This document shows, piece after piece, positions 50,430 to 59,318 of a stretch of 64,000 nt of DNA. Position 1 is the stretch's first letter. Every line of letters starts with the position of its first letter. A program made the position numbers and the translations under genes. The notes beneath the pieces are model-generated. The model worked only from the letters and a program-made list of their open reading frames with translations. It made no database searches and had not been told where the DNA came from. Location: assembly GCA_937995345.1 (NCBI GenBank), contig CALKKS010000007.1, positions 1 through 64,000 of the forward strand. Direction: 5' to 3'. The DNA comes from an uncultured Collinsella sp. Its GTDB lineage: Bacteria > Actinomycetota > Coriobacteriia > Coriobacteriales > Coriobacteriaceae.

Positions 50430-50547
50430 GGCGGAGCGATACCTATTTGCTCCGTCGCGAGTTCCGCACGCAAAGGAAAGCACTTAATGTGCTTTCCGTC
50501 TTGCGCAGGACTGTCCGAGCAGCGGAGTAAATAGGTATCGCTCCGCC
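50430..50547. repeat. 118-nt hairpin: same 61-nt core with different 24-bp arms
   Basis: Arms GGCGGAGCGATACCTATTTG plus CTCC at 50430-50453 and their complement at 50524-50547 pair with one wobble. The enclosed core 50454-50514 is identical to 17175-17235, and both are followed by GAGCAG. The arms share nothing with those at 17132. It lies between ygeX and ygeY. Confidence 0.87.
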
Positions 50548-50587
50548 ACCTCACAGGTAGATTCCTTCGTTTGAAAGGTTATGAACA

Positions 50588-51973
50588 ATGGCTAAAGAAC
50601 TCGATTTCGACGCTATCAAGGCTGCTGCTGAGTCCCATCGTGCTGATATGACTCGCTTCCTGCGCGCTATGATCTCCCACCCCTCTGAGTCTTGCGAGGA
50701 GGGTGAGGTTGTCGCTTGCATCAAGGCTGAGATGGAGAGCCTTGGCTATGACGAGGTCAAGGTCGACGGCCTGGGCAACGTCATGGGCTTTATGGGCGAG
50801 GGCGACAAGATCATCGCCATCGACTCTCACATCGACACCGTCGGCATCGGCAACATCGAGAACTGGGATGCCGATCCCTATGAGGGCTACGAGACCGACG
50901 AGATCATCTACGGCCGCGGCGGCTCCGACCAGGAGGGCGGCATGGCTTCTGCTACCTACGCTGCCAAGATGATGAAGGACATGGGCCTCATCCCCGAGGG
51001 CTACAAGATCATGGTCGTCGGCACCGTCCAGGAAGAGGACTGCGACGGCATGTGCTGGCAGTACATTTACAACAAGGACGGCATTAAGCCCGAGTTCGTC
51101 ATTTCCACCGAGCCCACTGACGGCGGCATCTATCGCGGTCACCGCGGCCGCATGGAGATCCGCGTCGACGTTCACGGCACCTCCTGCCACGGCTCCGCTC
51201 CCGACCGCGGCGACAACGCCATCTACAAGATGGCCGACATCATCGCCGACGTCCGCGCCCTCAACAACAACGGCTGCGACGAGTCGACCGACATCAAGGG
51301 CCTCGTCAAGATGCTCGACCCCAAGTACAACCCCGAGCACTTCGAGGACGCCCGCTTCCTGGGCCGCGGCACCTGCACCGTCAGCCAGATCTTCTACACC
51401 AGCCCCAGCCGCTGCGCTGTCGCTGACTCTTGCGCCATCTCCATCGACCGTCGCATGACCGCCGGTGAGACCTGGGAGTCCTGCCTGGACGAGATCCGCA
51501 ACCTGCCGGCCGCCAAGAAGTACGGCGACGACGTGAAGGTCTCCATGTACATGTACGACCGTCCGTCCTGGACCGGCGAGGTCTACGAGACCGAGGCTTA
51601 CTTCCCCACGTGGATCAACAAGGAGACCGCTCCGCACGTCAAGGCCCTCGTCGACGCCCACAAGGCCATGTTCGGTGACGAGCGCATCGGCTGCGAGCCC
51701 AGCATGGACAAGCGCACCGGTCGTCCGCTGTGCGACAAGTGGACCTTCTCCACGAACTGCGTCTCCATCCAGGGCCGCTATGGCATCCCCTGCGTCGGCT
51801 TTGGCCCGGGTGCCGAGTCTCAGGCTCACGCTCCCAACGAGGTCACCTACAAGGACGACCTGGTCACCGCTGCCGCCATGTATGTGGCTGCCCTGAACCT
51901 CTACGATCCGAGCCAGGCCGATGGCGACGCCACCGTGTTCCGCGCCGGTCTGACCAACAACAAGATCGACTAG
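50588..51973 (+). CDS. ygeY: YgeY family M20 metallohydrolase
   Basis: The 461-residue protein is an M20-type zinc peptidase/deacylase: His81 and Asp83 in IDSHIDTVG, the metal-bridging acidic pair in QEEDCDG near 152, and a dimerisation domain with HRGRMEIRVDVHGTSCHGSAP near 190. YgeY proteins occur in selenium-linked purine clusters and probably hydrolyse an N-substituted diaminopropionate-type intermediate before YgeX. ATG follows GAAAGG. It is separated from ygeX by the hairpin element. Confidence 0.9.
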   Translation: MAKELDFDAIKAAAESHRADMTRFLRAMISHPSESCEEGEVVACIKAEMESLGYDEVKVDGLGNVMGFMGEGDKIIAIDSHIDTVGIGNIENWDADPYEGYETDEIIYGRGGSDQEGGMASATYAAKMMKDMGLIPEGYKIMVVGTVQEEDCDGMCWQYIYNKDGIKPEFVISTEPTDGGIYRGHRGRMEIRVDVHGTSCHGSAPDRGDNAIYKMADIIADVRALNNNGCDESTDIKGLVKMLDPKYNPEHFEDARFLGRGTCTVSQIFYTSPSRCAVADSCAISIDRRMTAGETWESCLDEIRNLPAAKKYGDDVKVSMYMYDRPSWTGEVYETEAYFPTWINKETAPHVKALVDAHKAMFGDERIGCEPSMDKRTGRPLCDKWTFSTNCVSIQGRYGIPCVGFGPGAESQAHAPNEVTYKDDLVTAAAMYVAALNLYDPSQADGDATVFRAGLTNNKID

Positions 51974-52174
51974 TCCCATTCCTCGATCTTGTTGGGCCGG
52001 GGACAGTTTATGCCCCCGGCACCTCCTGTTGACTTGGGGCCCGCGGTCGTTATCTCCCATGCTTCCTCAACGGTAGCGGGTCCTCGTCATAGTGCTCGGC
52101 ATGTTCTAGCCACACGCGCATGCCGGAGCACATCTACTCATTGCGATCGTTTCATCTTTGGAAAGGATATTTAC

Positions 52175-53377
52175 ATGGACGCTAAGTTTACCGAGCTCGT
52201 CGAGCAGCTGAACGGCCTCGATTTTAAGGGTATGTACGGCAGCGACTTCCTGCACACCTGGGATAAGACCACCGATGAGCTCAAGGCTCTCTACATCGTC
52301 GCCGACGCCCTGCGCGAGCTGCGCGAGAACAACGTTTCGTCCAAGATCTTCGACTCGGGTCTGGCCGTCTCCCTGTTCCGCGACAACTCCACCCGTACGC
52401 GCTTCTCCTTCTCTAAGGCCGCCAACCTGCTCGGCCTTGAGCTGCAGGACCTGGACGAGAAGAAGTCCCAGATCGCTCACGGCGAGACCGTCCGCGAGAC
52501 CGCTACCATGATCTCCTTCATGGCCGACGTCATCGGCATCCGTGACGACATGTACATCGGCAAGGGCGATGCCTACATGGCCGAGGTCTCCGAGTCTGTC
52601 CAGCAGGCCTACGAGGACGGCGTTCTGGATCACCGTCCCACGCTCATCTCCCTGCAGTCCGACTCCGATCACCCCACGCAGTCCTCTGCCGACATGCTCT
52701 ATCTCATCAACGAGTTTGGCGGCCTCGAGAACCTCAAGGGCAAGAAGGTTGCCGTCACCTGGGCCTACTCGCCCTCTTACGGCAAGCCGCTGTCCTGCCC
52801 GCAGTCGCTGATCAGCCTGCTGCCCCGTTTTGGCATGGACGTCACCCTGGCTCACCCCGAGGGCTACGACCTCATGCCCGAGGTCGTCGAGCGCGCTAAG
52901 GGCTACGCCGCCGAGTCCGGCACCACCTTTAAGCAGGTCAACACCATGGCCGAGGCTTTCGAGGGCGCCGACATCGTGATCCCCAAGAGCTGGGCCCCGT
53001 TTGCCGCCATGGAGAAGCGCACCAACCTGTACGCCGAGGGCGACGACGCCGGCATCGCTGCGCTCGAGAAGGAGCTGCTCGCCCAGAACGCTACGCATCA
53101 GGATTGGTGCTCCACGACCGAGCTCATGGAGAAGACCGCCAACGGCCAGGACACCATCTTTATGCATCCTCTGCCCGCCGACATCTCCGGTGTCTCCTGC
53201 GAGCACGGCGAGGTCAACGCCGACGTCTTCGACATGCACCGCGTGGGCATGTACAAGGAGGCCAGCTACAAGCCGTACGCCATCGCAGCCATGATGTTCC
53301 TGCAGAAGGTTGCCGATCCCGCCGCTACCCTCAAGGCCCTCGACGAGCGCAACACCGCCCGTTGGTTCCAGGCCTAA
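52175..53377 (+). CDS. ygeW: YgeW, knotted carbamoyltransferase
   Basis: The 400-residue protein has the carbamoyl-phosphate motif STRTR (Ser72-Arg76) and the carbamoyltransferase core with HPLPADI near the C terminus. It is longer than ornithine carbamoyltransferase (about 330), as is typical of YgeW. It probably transfers carbamoyl from a ureido intermediate to phosphate, giving carbamoyl phosphate for the kinase 14 bases downstream. The start at 52175 follows GAAAGG; the frame extends upstream through 200 bases of spacer without a start signal. Confidence 0.92.
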   Translation: MDAKFTELVEQLNGLDFKGMYGSDFLHTWDKTTDELKALYIVADALRELRENNVSSKIFDSGLAVSLFRDNSTRTRFSFSKAANLLGLELQDLDEKKSQIAHGETVRETATMISFMADVIGIRDDMYIGKGDAYMAEVSESVQQAYEDGVLDHRPTLISLQSDSDHPTQSSADMLYLINEFGGLENLKGKKVAVTWAYSPSYGKPLSCPQSLISLLPRFGMDVTLAHPEGYDLMPEVVERAKGYAAESGTTFKQVNTMAEAFEGADIVIPKSWAPFAAMEKRTNLYAEGDDAGIAALEKELLAQNATHQDWCSTTELMEKTANGQDTIFMHPLPADISGVSCEHGEVNADVFDMHRVGMYKEASYKPYAIAAMMFLQKVADPAATLKALDERNTARWFQA

Positions 53378-53391
53378 AGCTGGGCTGAGAA

Positions 53392-54342
53392 ATGGCTAAG
53401 CGTATTGTTGTCGCCCTGGGTGGAAACGCCCTCGGCGCCAACCTTTCCGAGCAGATGGAGGCCGTCAAGACGACTTCCAAGGCTATCGTCGACCTGATCG
53501 AGGAAGGCAACGAGGTTGTCGTCGTGCATGGCAACGGTCCCCAGGTGGGCATGATTGCCAACGCGATGGCAGAGCTCACCCGCTCTAACCCTCAGAAGTA
53601 CATTCCCTGCCCGCTGTCCGTTTGCGGCGCCATGAGCCAGGGCTACATTGGCTATGACCTGCAAAACGCCCTGCGCGAGGAAATGCTCGACCGCAACATC
53701 GACAAGGGTGTCGCCACCGTGCTCACCCAGGTCGAGGTTGCGGCAGACGATCCGGCCTTTGCCGACCCGGTCAAGCCGATCGGTCCGTGGATGAGCGAGG
53801 CCGAGGCCAAGGAGCTGGAGGCCGACCGCGGCTACCAGTTCATCCACGACGAGAAGCAGGGCTTCCGTCGCGTGGTTGCCTCGCCCAAGCCCGTGAACAT
53901 CGTCGAGCTCGATACCATCAAGTCGCTCGTCGAGACCAACCACGTGGTTATCTCCTGCGGCGGTGGCGGCATCCCCGTCACCAAGGCCCAGGGCAACCAC
54001 CTTAAGGGTGCTGCCGCCGTCATCGATAAGGACTTTGCGGCCGAGAAGCTCGCCGAGCAGCTCGACGCCGATGCCCTGATTATCCTGACGGCCGTGGAGA
54101 AGGTTGCCATTGGCTTTGGCACCGACCACGAGCAGTGGCTCGACACACTGACCGCGGCTGACGTAAAGCGTCTGTCCGAGGCCAACGAGTTCGGTCGCGG
54201 CTCCATGCTGCCCAAGGTCCAGGCCGCCTCGACGTTTGCCGAGAGCAAGCCGGGCCGCACAGCGCTCATCACGCTGCTCGAGAAGGCGCGTGACGGTCTT
54301 GCCGGCAAGACCGGTACCACGTTTACCGGCGACGCCGAGTAG
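53392..54342 (+). CDS. arcC: Carbamate kinase
   Basis: Carbamate kinase makes ATP from ADP and carbamoyl phosphate, releasing carbamate that decays to ammonia and CO2. The 316-residue protein starts KRIVVALGGNALG, has HGNGPQVGM near 44, and CGGGGIPV near 188, all standard. It corresponds to YqeA of the E. coli cluster. Coupling with ygeW gives an energy-yielding end to ring degradation. A terminator follows. Confidence 0.94.
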   Translation: MAKRIVVALGGNALGANLSEQMEAVKTTSKAIVDLIEEGNEVVVVHGNGPQVGMIANAMAELTRSNPQKYIPCPLSVCGAMSQGYIGYDLQNALREEMLDRNIDKGVATVLTQVEVAADDPAFADPVKPIGPWMSEAEAKELEADRGYQFIHDEKQGFRRVVASPKPVNIVELDTIKSLVETNHVVISCGGGGIPVTKAQGNHLKGAAAVIDKDFAAEKLAEQLDADALIILTAVEKVAIGFGTDHEQWLDTLTAADVKRLSEANEFGRGSMLPKVQAASTFAESKPGRTALITLLEKARDGLAGKTGTTFTGDAE

Positions 54343-54360
54343 GCATATCGCACTGATGTA

Positions 54361-54397
54361 GAGGAGGGTGTCCTGCGCCGTGGGATGCCCTCCTTTG
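54361..54397 (+). terminator. Terminator after arcC
   Basis: GAGGAGGGTGTCC pairs with GGGATGCCCTCC around a short loop and is followed by TTTGTGT. The T-run is weak but the stem is strong. It separates the ygeX-arcC unit from mocA. Confidence 0.75.
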
Positions 54398-54523
54398 TGT
54401 TATGGAGAGCCAAGGAGCGCCCGCTGGAAAAAACGAGCGCATGCCTGTTCCGACGGAGTGTGAGCTTGGTATGGTGGGTATAGCAACTATGGTGTCCAAG
54501 GCAGCCAGGGGAGGTTTGCGGAG

Positions 54524-55138
54524 ATGAAACTCGGTTGCGTGATTATGGCCTCGGGCGAGGGCAAGCGGTTTGGCTCCAACAAGATGCTCGCCGATATCTA
54601 TGGCAAGCCGCTGATTGCCTGGACTATCGATTCGGTTCCCCGGGGCTTTGACGTTGTGGTTTCGACGCGTTGGCCCGAGGTCGCTCAGATTTGCGAGGAC
54701 AAGCATTGCCCGTGCGTGCTGCACGATGGCGAGCCGCGCAGCGAAAGCGTCCGTGCGGGCCTTTCGTGGGGGGTCGACCGCAACTGGAAAGGTTGCCTCT
54801 TTTTGCCGGGCGACCAGCCGCTCGTGAGCTCGGGTTCTTTTGAGGCCATGGTTCGTGCGTTTGACGAGCGGGGCCGCAGTCATCCGGTGCGCCTGGCGTG
54901 CCATGGTGAGCCTTCGAGCCCGGTGCTCTTCCCGGCGCAGCTGTTCCCTTCGCTTATGCTTCTCGAGGGCAAGGACGGTGGCGGGTCGATTCTTAAGGAC
55001 CGTACCGACGTTGCGCTGGTCGATGCGCGTGCTTACGAGCTGTGGGATGTCGATACCGCCAAGGGGCAGCGCCGCATAACGGAGCATATCGCCGCCTGCT
55101 CGTATTTTGATCGCGTGGCCAACTGCATCAATCAATAA
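54524..55138 (+). CDS. mocA: Molybdenum cofactor cytidylyltransferase-like protein
   Basis: The 204-residue nucleotidyltransferase has the glycine-rich loop MASGEGKRFGSNKML at 8-22 and PGDQPL near 88. It matches the MocA/YgfJ family, which adds CMP to molybdopterin for xanthine-dehydrogenase-type enzymes. The E. coli motif is GxSxRMG-like; the GEGKRFG form is seen in selenium-dependent clusters. It fits maturation of the XdhD-like enzyme upstream. Start set by AGGGGAGG. Confidence 0.82.
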   Translation: MKLGCVIMASGEGKRFGSNKMLADIYGKPLIAWTIDSVPRGFDVVVSTRWPEVAQICEDKHCPCVLHDGEPRSESVRAGLSWGVDRNWKGCLFLPGDQPLVSSGSFEAMVRAFDERGRSHPVRLACHGEPSSPVLFPAQLFPSLMLLEGKDGGGSILKDRTDVALVDARAYELWDVDTAKGQRRITEHIAACSYFDRVANCINQ

Positions 55139-55147
55139 GGAGCAATT

Positions 55148-56515
55148 ATGATTATCATCAAAAACGGCGCGCTCGTGACGCCTCAGGGGCTTCGCCACGC
55201 CGACCTTGCCATGGAGGGCGACAGGATCGTTCGGATCGCCGCGGCGATTGAGCCGGGCGAGGGTGATACCGTCCAGGATGCCACGGGCTGCTGGGTGTTC
55301 CCGGGCTTTATCGATGGGCACACGCACATGCAGTGCTGGACCGGCATGGATTGGACGGCCGATAGCTTTGAGACCGGTACGCGTGCGGCTGCCTGCGGCG
55401 GTACGACGACCATCGTGGACTACGCGACGGCCGATCGCGGCGTGACCATGCCCGATGCCTTGGCCGAGTGGCATCGCCGCGCCGACGGAACCTGCACGGC
55501 CAACTACGCCTTTCACATGGCACTCGCCGAGTGGAACGAGCGCAATCGCGCCGATCTCTCGGCCATGCGCGAGGCGGGCGTATCGTCGTTCAAGACCTAC
55601 TTTGCCTACGATCATCTGCGCCTGGACGATGCCGAGACGCTCGAGGTGCTGGAGGAGCTCAAGCGTATTGGCGGCATACTGTGCGTGCATTGCGAGAACG
55701 GTACGCTGGTGAATGAGCTACAGAAGCGCGTGTTTGAGCAGGGGATTCATGGCCCCGAGGGCCATGCGCTCAGCCGTCCGGACGTGTGCGAGGCCGAGGC
55801 AGTGAGCCGTCTGCTGTATCTGGCGCACCTGGCCGGCGACGCACCGGTCAACGTGGTACACCTTTCGACCAAGCTGGGGCTCGAGGCCATTCGCGCTGCC
55901 AAGGCGCGCGGGCAGAAGAACATCTATGTCGAGACCTGCCCTCAGTATCTGATGCTCGACGATACGTGCTACTTGGAGCAGGGCGAGGACGGCTTTGCGG
56001 GTGCCAAGTATGTGATGAGCCCGCCGCTGCGCCATGCGGGTGACCGTGCGGCATTGCGCGAGGCGCTTGTGGCCGGCGAGATCGATACGATTGCGACCGA
56101 CCACTGCAGCTTTAACCTGCACGGGCAAAAGAACCGCGGACGCGACGACTTCCGCGCGATTCCCAACGGCGGGCCCGGTGTGGAGCATCGCCCCGTCGCG
56201 ATCGCTACGAGCTTTGAGGGGCAGCTGGGCCCCGAGGATCTGTGCCGCTTGATGAGCGAGAACCCGGCGCGCGTCTTTGGTATGTATCCGCACAAGGGCT
56301 GTCTTGCCGAGGGCTCCGATGCCGACGTGTGCGTGTGGGATCCCCAGGCGCGCTGGACCATTCGCGCGGCGACGCAGCATCAGGCTGTGGACTACACGCC
56401 GCTCGAGGGTTTTGAGGCACATGGCCGCGCCAAGGCCGTGTTTGTGAACGGCGTGCTGGCTGCACGCGACGGCGAGCCCACCGGAGCCCAACCCGGCCGC
56501 TACGTCCCCCGCTAA
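55148..56515 (+). CDS. hyuA: Dihydropyrimidinase/hydantoinase
   Basis: The 455-residue amidohydrolase has GHTHMQ (two metal histidines) near 60, the SSFKTYFAYD region with the carbamylated lysine near 148, and the metal aspartate in TDHCSF near 316. It hydrolyses cyclic amides such as hydantoins. In the purine cluster it would open a five- or six-membered ring derived from urate. The E. coli equivalent is HyuA (YgeZ). It follows mocA by nine bases. Confidence 0.88.
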   Translation: MIIIKNGALVTPQGLRHADLAMEGDRIVRIAAAIEPGEGDTVQDATGCWVFPGFIDGHTHMQCWTGMDWTADSFETGTRAAACGGTTTIVDYATADRGVTMPDALAEWHRRADGTCTANYAFHMALAEWNERNRADLSAMREAGVSSFKTYFAYDHLRLDDAETLEVLEELKRIGGILCVHCENGTLVNELQKRVFEQGIHGPEGHALSRPDVCEAEAVSRLLYLAHLAGDAPVNVVHLSTKLGLEAIRAAKARGQKNIYVETCPQYLMLDDTCYLEQGEDGFAGAKYVMSPPLRHAGDRAALREALVAGEIDTIATDHCSFNLHGQKNRGRDDFRAIPNGGPGVEHRPVAIATSFEGQLGPEDLCRLMSENPARVFGMYPHKGCLAEGSDADVCVWDPQARWTIRAATQHQAVDYTPLEGFEAHGRAKAVFVNGVLAARDGEPTGAQPGRYVPR

Positions 56516-56541
56516 CAGAAAGGGCGCCGGATTCCCTTCGC

Positions 56542-56608
56542 AGTTGCGGTGAAATAGTTCCTGTTTAGCCGCCAAATAGGCCGTTTCAGGAACTATTCCA
56601 CCGCAACT
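56542..56608. repeat. 67-nt palindrome, constant outer and variable inner arms (copy 1)
   Basis: Outer arms AGTTGCGGTGAAATA and TATTCCACCGCAACT (one mismatch) enclose a 37-base centre whose own ends, GTTCCTG and CAGGAAC, also pair. The copy at 59336-59402 has the same length and outer arms but different inner arms. It lies between convergent hyuA and yqeC. Confidence 0.87.
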
Positions 56609-56633
56609 TATATGTCTGGTGGGGCAGCGCCGG

Positions 56634-57368
56634 CTACTTGAGGCTGGTGGCGATGAGGGGGCGGCCGAGGGCGGCCTCGAAGTGATCTGCCATCGTTGGA
56701 TCGGCAAGCGTGTCGGCTTGGTTGAGCATGACACGTGCGGTGCTGAGTCCCAGCGCCTGCATCTCGGCATTGAGCACCTGGGCGACGCGCTCGGGCGTGG
56801 CGATGTCGGTAGGCCCGCAGCCGCAGCGCTCGCAGAAGAGCTCGGGGCGGTGGACAACCTCGGCGACGGGCTTGCCCAGCCCCGAGGCGCCGACGACCCA
56901 GACAACGTTTGCCGTGGCGGCGGGAATTACCGGCTCCCAGGCGGCATGCGCCTTGAGCGGGAGTCGCTTGCTGCCGTCCGCCTCGGCCAACACATAGTCA
57001 AAGCGCTGCGCCAGCTCGTTGAGCGGCTCGGCGGGGGCGGAGAGCTTGCCTGTCTCCGGGTTCAAAACACCCGCCTGGCAGATACTTCCGCGGACAAGTC
57101 CCGCGCATGCCTCGCAGGTGCAGCCGGGAACATGTAGGGCCCCCGGCTTCCAAGGCGCGGCGTCCAGGCGACGGCTCGACCCGTCCCATGGCACGCCGGC
57201 GACGGGAAACATGTGCGTGGTGGTACAGAGGAGCACGCGGCCGCCGGTGCGCATGAGCTCGAGACCCAGCGTCTTCAGCAGCGTCGACTTGCCGCCACTG
57301 CCGATAATCGCGGTAATGCCCGGCTCGATCCTGAGCGCAGAGGCAAGATTGCCGCTAACCGTTTTCAT
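56634..57368 (-). CDS. yqeC: YqeC, selenium-dependent molybdenum hydroxylase maturation factor
   Basis: The 244-residue protein has a P-loop, IGSGGKSTLLK, near residues 22-32 and LLCTTTHMFPV near 47, with a CxxC-type CTCEACAG segment near 83. YqeC is known only from genomes with selenium-dependent molybdenum hydroxylases, and its exact chemistry is not established. It is divergent from yqeB. Confidence 0.9.
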   Translation of the reverse strand: MKTVSGNLASALRIEPGITAIIGSGGKSTLLKTLGLELMRTGGRVLLCTTTHMFPVAGVPWDGSSRRLDAAPWKPGALHVPGCTCEACAGLVRGSICQAGVLNPETGKLSAPAEPLNELAQRFDYVLAEADGSKRLPLKAHAAWEPVIPAATANVVWVVGASGLGKPVAEVVHRPELFCERCGCGPTDIATPERVAQVLNAEMQALGLSTARVMLNQADTLADPTMADHFEAALGRPLIATSLK

Positions 57369-57470
57369 CTGTTCACCGCCGTATAATACTGTGATAATAA
57401 ATAATCATCAGAGTAGCGGTCGAACCGCTTTTGCTCTGCTCAAACCGTAGCACAGGGAGGTGCCCCGGGA

Positions 57471-58265
57471 ATGCTCGTTTATGTTCGCGGCGCCGGCGAT
57501 ATCGCCACGGGCGTCGCCGCTCGCTTGGTGCGCTCCGGCGTGTCGGTCGTTATGGCCGATATCGCGGTTCCCACGTGCATCCGTCGCACAATCTGTTTTT
57601 GCGAGGCCATTCGCCTGGGCGAGGTCGAGGTCGAAGGCATTCGCGCTCGCTTGGCACAGACGCCGGCTGAGGCGCTTGCGATTACCGAGGCTGGAGACGT
57701 CGCCGTTGTAGTGGACCCCCAGGCCAAGATGCTCGGCGAGTTGAAACCCGCGGCTGTGGTCGACGCGATTTTGGCTAAGCGCAACTTGGACACCACGCGC
57801 GACATGGCGCCTGCCGTCATCGCCGTGGGGCCGGGCTTTACCGCGCCGGTTGACTGCGACGCCGTGGTCGAGACCATGCGCGGGCATTTTCTCGGCCGTG
57901 TCATTACCCAAGGTTCGCCCCAGCCCAACACGGGCGTGCCGGGTGTCATCGCCGGCTATGGCAAGGAACGTGTTATCCACAGCCCCGCCGCCGGCGTGTT
58001 TCGGTCCGACCGCGCAATCGGCGACATCGTGAGCGCCGGAGACGTGATTGGCTACGCGGGCGATACGCTCATGTGCACGCAGATCGATGGCTGTCTGCGC
58101 GGGCTTTTGGCGAACGGCGTGCAGGTGACTGAGGGCTTTAAATGCGCCGATGTCGATCCGCGCGGCGATGCCAGCTATATCAACTACATTTCGGACAAGG
58201 CGACGTCGGTCGGCGGCGGCGTGCTCGAGGCACTCGCTATGCTCACCGATGTCTTTAGAGGATAG
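57471..58265 (+). CDS. yqeB: YqeB, selenium-dependent molybdenum hydroxylase system protein
   Basis: The 264-residue protein begins with a Rossmann-like VRGAGDIATGVAARLVRSG and has a GPGFTAPVDCDAVVETMRGH region near 123. It belongs to the EF2563/YqeB family, a marker for labile-selenium molybdenum hydroxylases. AGGGAGG precedes the ATG. A TATAAT box at 57382-57387 in the gap before it could be a -10 element. It is followed after nine bases by the XdhC-like gene. Confidence 0.9.
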   Translation: MLVYVRGAGDIATGVAARLVRSGVSVVMADIAVPTCIRRTICFCEAIRLGEVEVEGIRARLAQTPAEALAITEAGDVAVVVDPQAKMLGELKPAAVVDAILAKRNLDTTRDMAPAVIAVGPGFTAPVDCDAVVETMRGHFLGRVITQGSPQPNTGVPGVIAGYGKERVIHSPAAGVFRSDRAIGDIVSAGDVIGYAGDTLMCTQIDGCLRGLLANGVQVTEGFKCADVDPRGDASYINYISDKATSVGGGVLEALAMLTDVFRG

Positions 58266-58274
58266 AAGGCGGCA

Positions 58275-59318
58275 ATGGAAAAGCTCGATGTGGTGAATGC
58301 GGCGCTTGCCGCCCTGCGTGCTGGCGAGACGTGCGAGCTGGTGGTAGTGGCCGGTACGGCGGGGTCATCACCGCGCGGCGTGGGCGCCTGGATGGCCGTC
58401 TTTGCCGATGGTAGCCAAGCGGGCACCATCGGCGGCGGCAAGATTGAGCTCTTTGCGCTGGACGAGGCGCGCGAGCTCCTGAGCGCGGGACAGTCGCGTC
58501 TGGTCCGCTACACCATGGGCGGCGAGAACTCCGATACCGGTATGATCTGCGGCGGGGCCATCTGCCTATGCTACCTGCACCTGGACGCGACCAAGGCACC
58601 GTTGTTCCAGGAGATTGCCAATGTGCTGGCGTATCGCCGCATCGGCGACTTCGTCATCGACTTTGAGCCGTTTATCGCGAGCGCGCTCGAGGGCGATGTG
58701 GCCGAGTACCATGGCGAGGCATCGCGCCATACCATTGCAGGCTGCCCCGAGCTTTCGCTGGTGGAGGAGGGGAGTAAGGTCACCTACACCAACGCGGCCT
58801 CCGAGATTCCCGCGGCGCACATCGAGACGCTCTGCCCCGAGGGCCTGACCTATATCTTTGGCTGCGGCCACGTGGGCGCTGCGACGGCGCGGGTGCTCAC
58901 GGCGGCGGGCTTTGCCGTCGTGGCTTGCGACGACCGCCCCGGCACGCTGACCCCCGAATGGGTGCCCGGTGTCTACGACCGTCGTCTGGTCGACTACAAG
59001 AACCTGGGCGAGCAGTGCCCCATCGGCCCGCGCGACCTAGTGGTCGTCGCCACAGCAGGTCACAAGTCCGATATCGACGTGGTGATTCAGGCCATGCGTG
59101 CCAAGCCTGCCTATCTGGGTTGCCTGGGTTCGCGCCGCAAGACGGCCTTTGTGCGCGCCCGCCTGGAGCAGGAGGGCTTTACGCAGGAGCAAATCGACGA
59201 GCTGCACCTGCCGATCGGAGTCGCCATCGAGGCCGAGGACCCCGAGGAGATCGCCATCTCCATCGCTGCCGAGATGATCCACCTGCGCCGCACCAAGCTC
59301 GTCCCCCGCAAGCGCTAA
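58275..59318 (+). CDS. XdhC/CoxI family molybdenum-enzyme maturation protein
   Basis: The 347-residue protein has an N-terminal CoxI/XdhC domain (GTAGSSPRGVGAWMAVFADG near 28, TIGGGKIE near 55) and a C-terminal Rossmann domain (LTYIFGCGHVGAATARVL near 195, VATAGHKSDIDVV near 258). Such proteins load sulfurated cofactor, or here possibly a selenium-bearing form, onto the hydroxylase. With YqeB, YqeC and MocA it forms the maturation set for the XdhD-like enzyme. Confidence 0.88.
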   Translation: MEKLDVVNAALAALRAGETCELVVVAGTAGSSPRGVGAWMAVFADGSQAGTIGGGKIELFALDEARELLSAGQSRLVRYTMGGENSDTGMICGGAICLCYLHLDATKAPLFQEIANVLAYRRIGDFVIDFEPFIASALEGDVAEYHGEASRHTIAGCPELSLVEEGSKVTYTNAASEIPAAHIETLCPEGLTYIFGCGHVGAATARVLTAAGFAVVACDDRPGTLTPEWVPGVYDRRLVDYKNLGEQCPIGPRDLVVVATAGHKSDIDVVIQAMRAKPAYLGCLGSRRKTAFVRARLEQEGFTQEQIDELHLPIGVAIEAEDPEEIAISIAAEMIHLRRTKLVPRKR

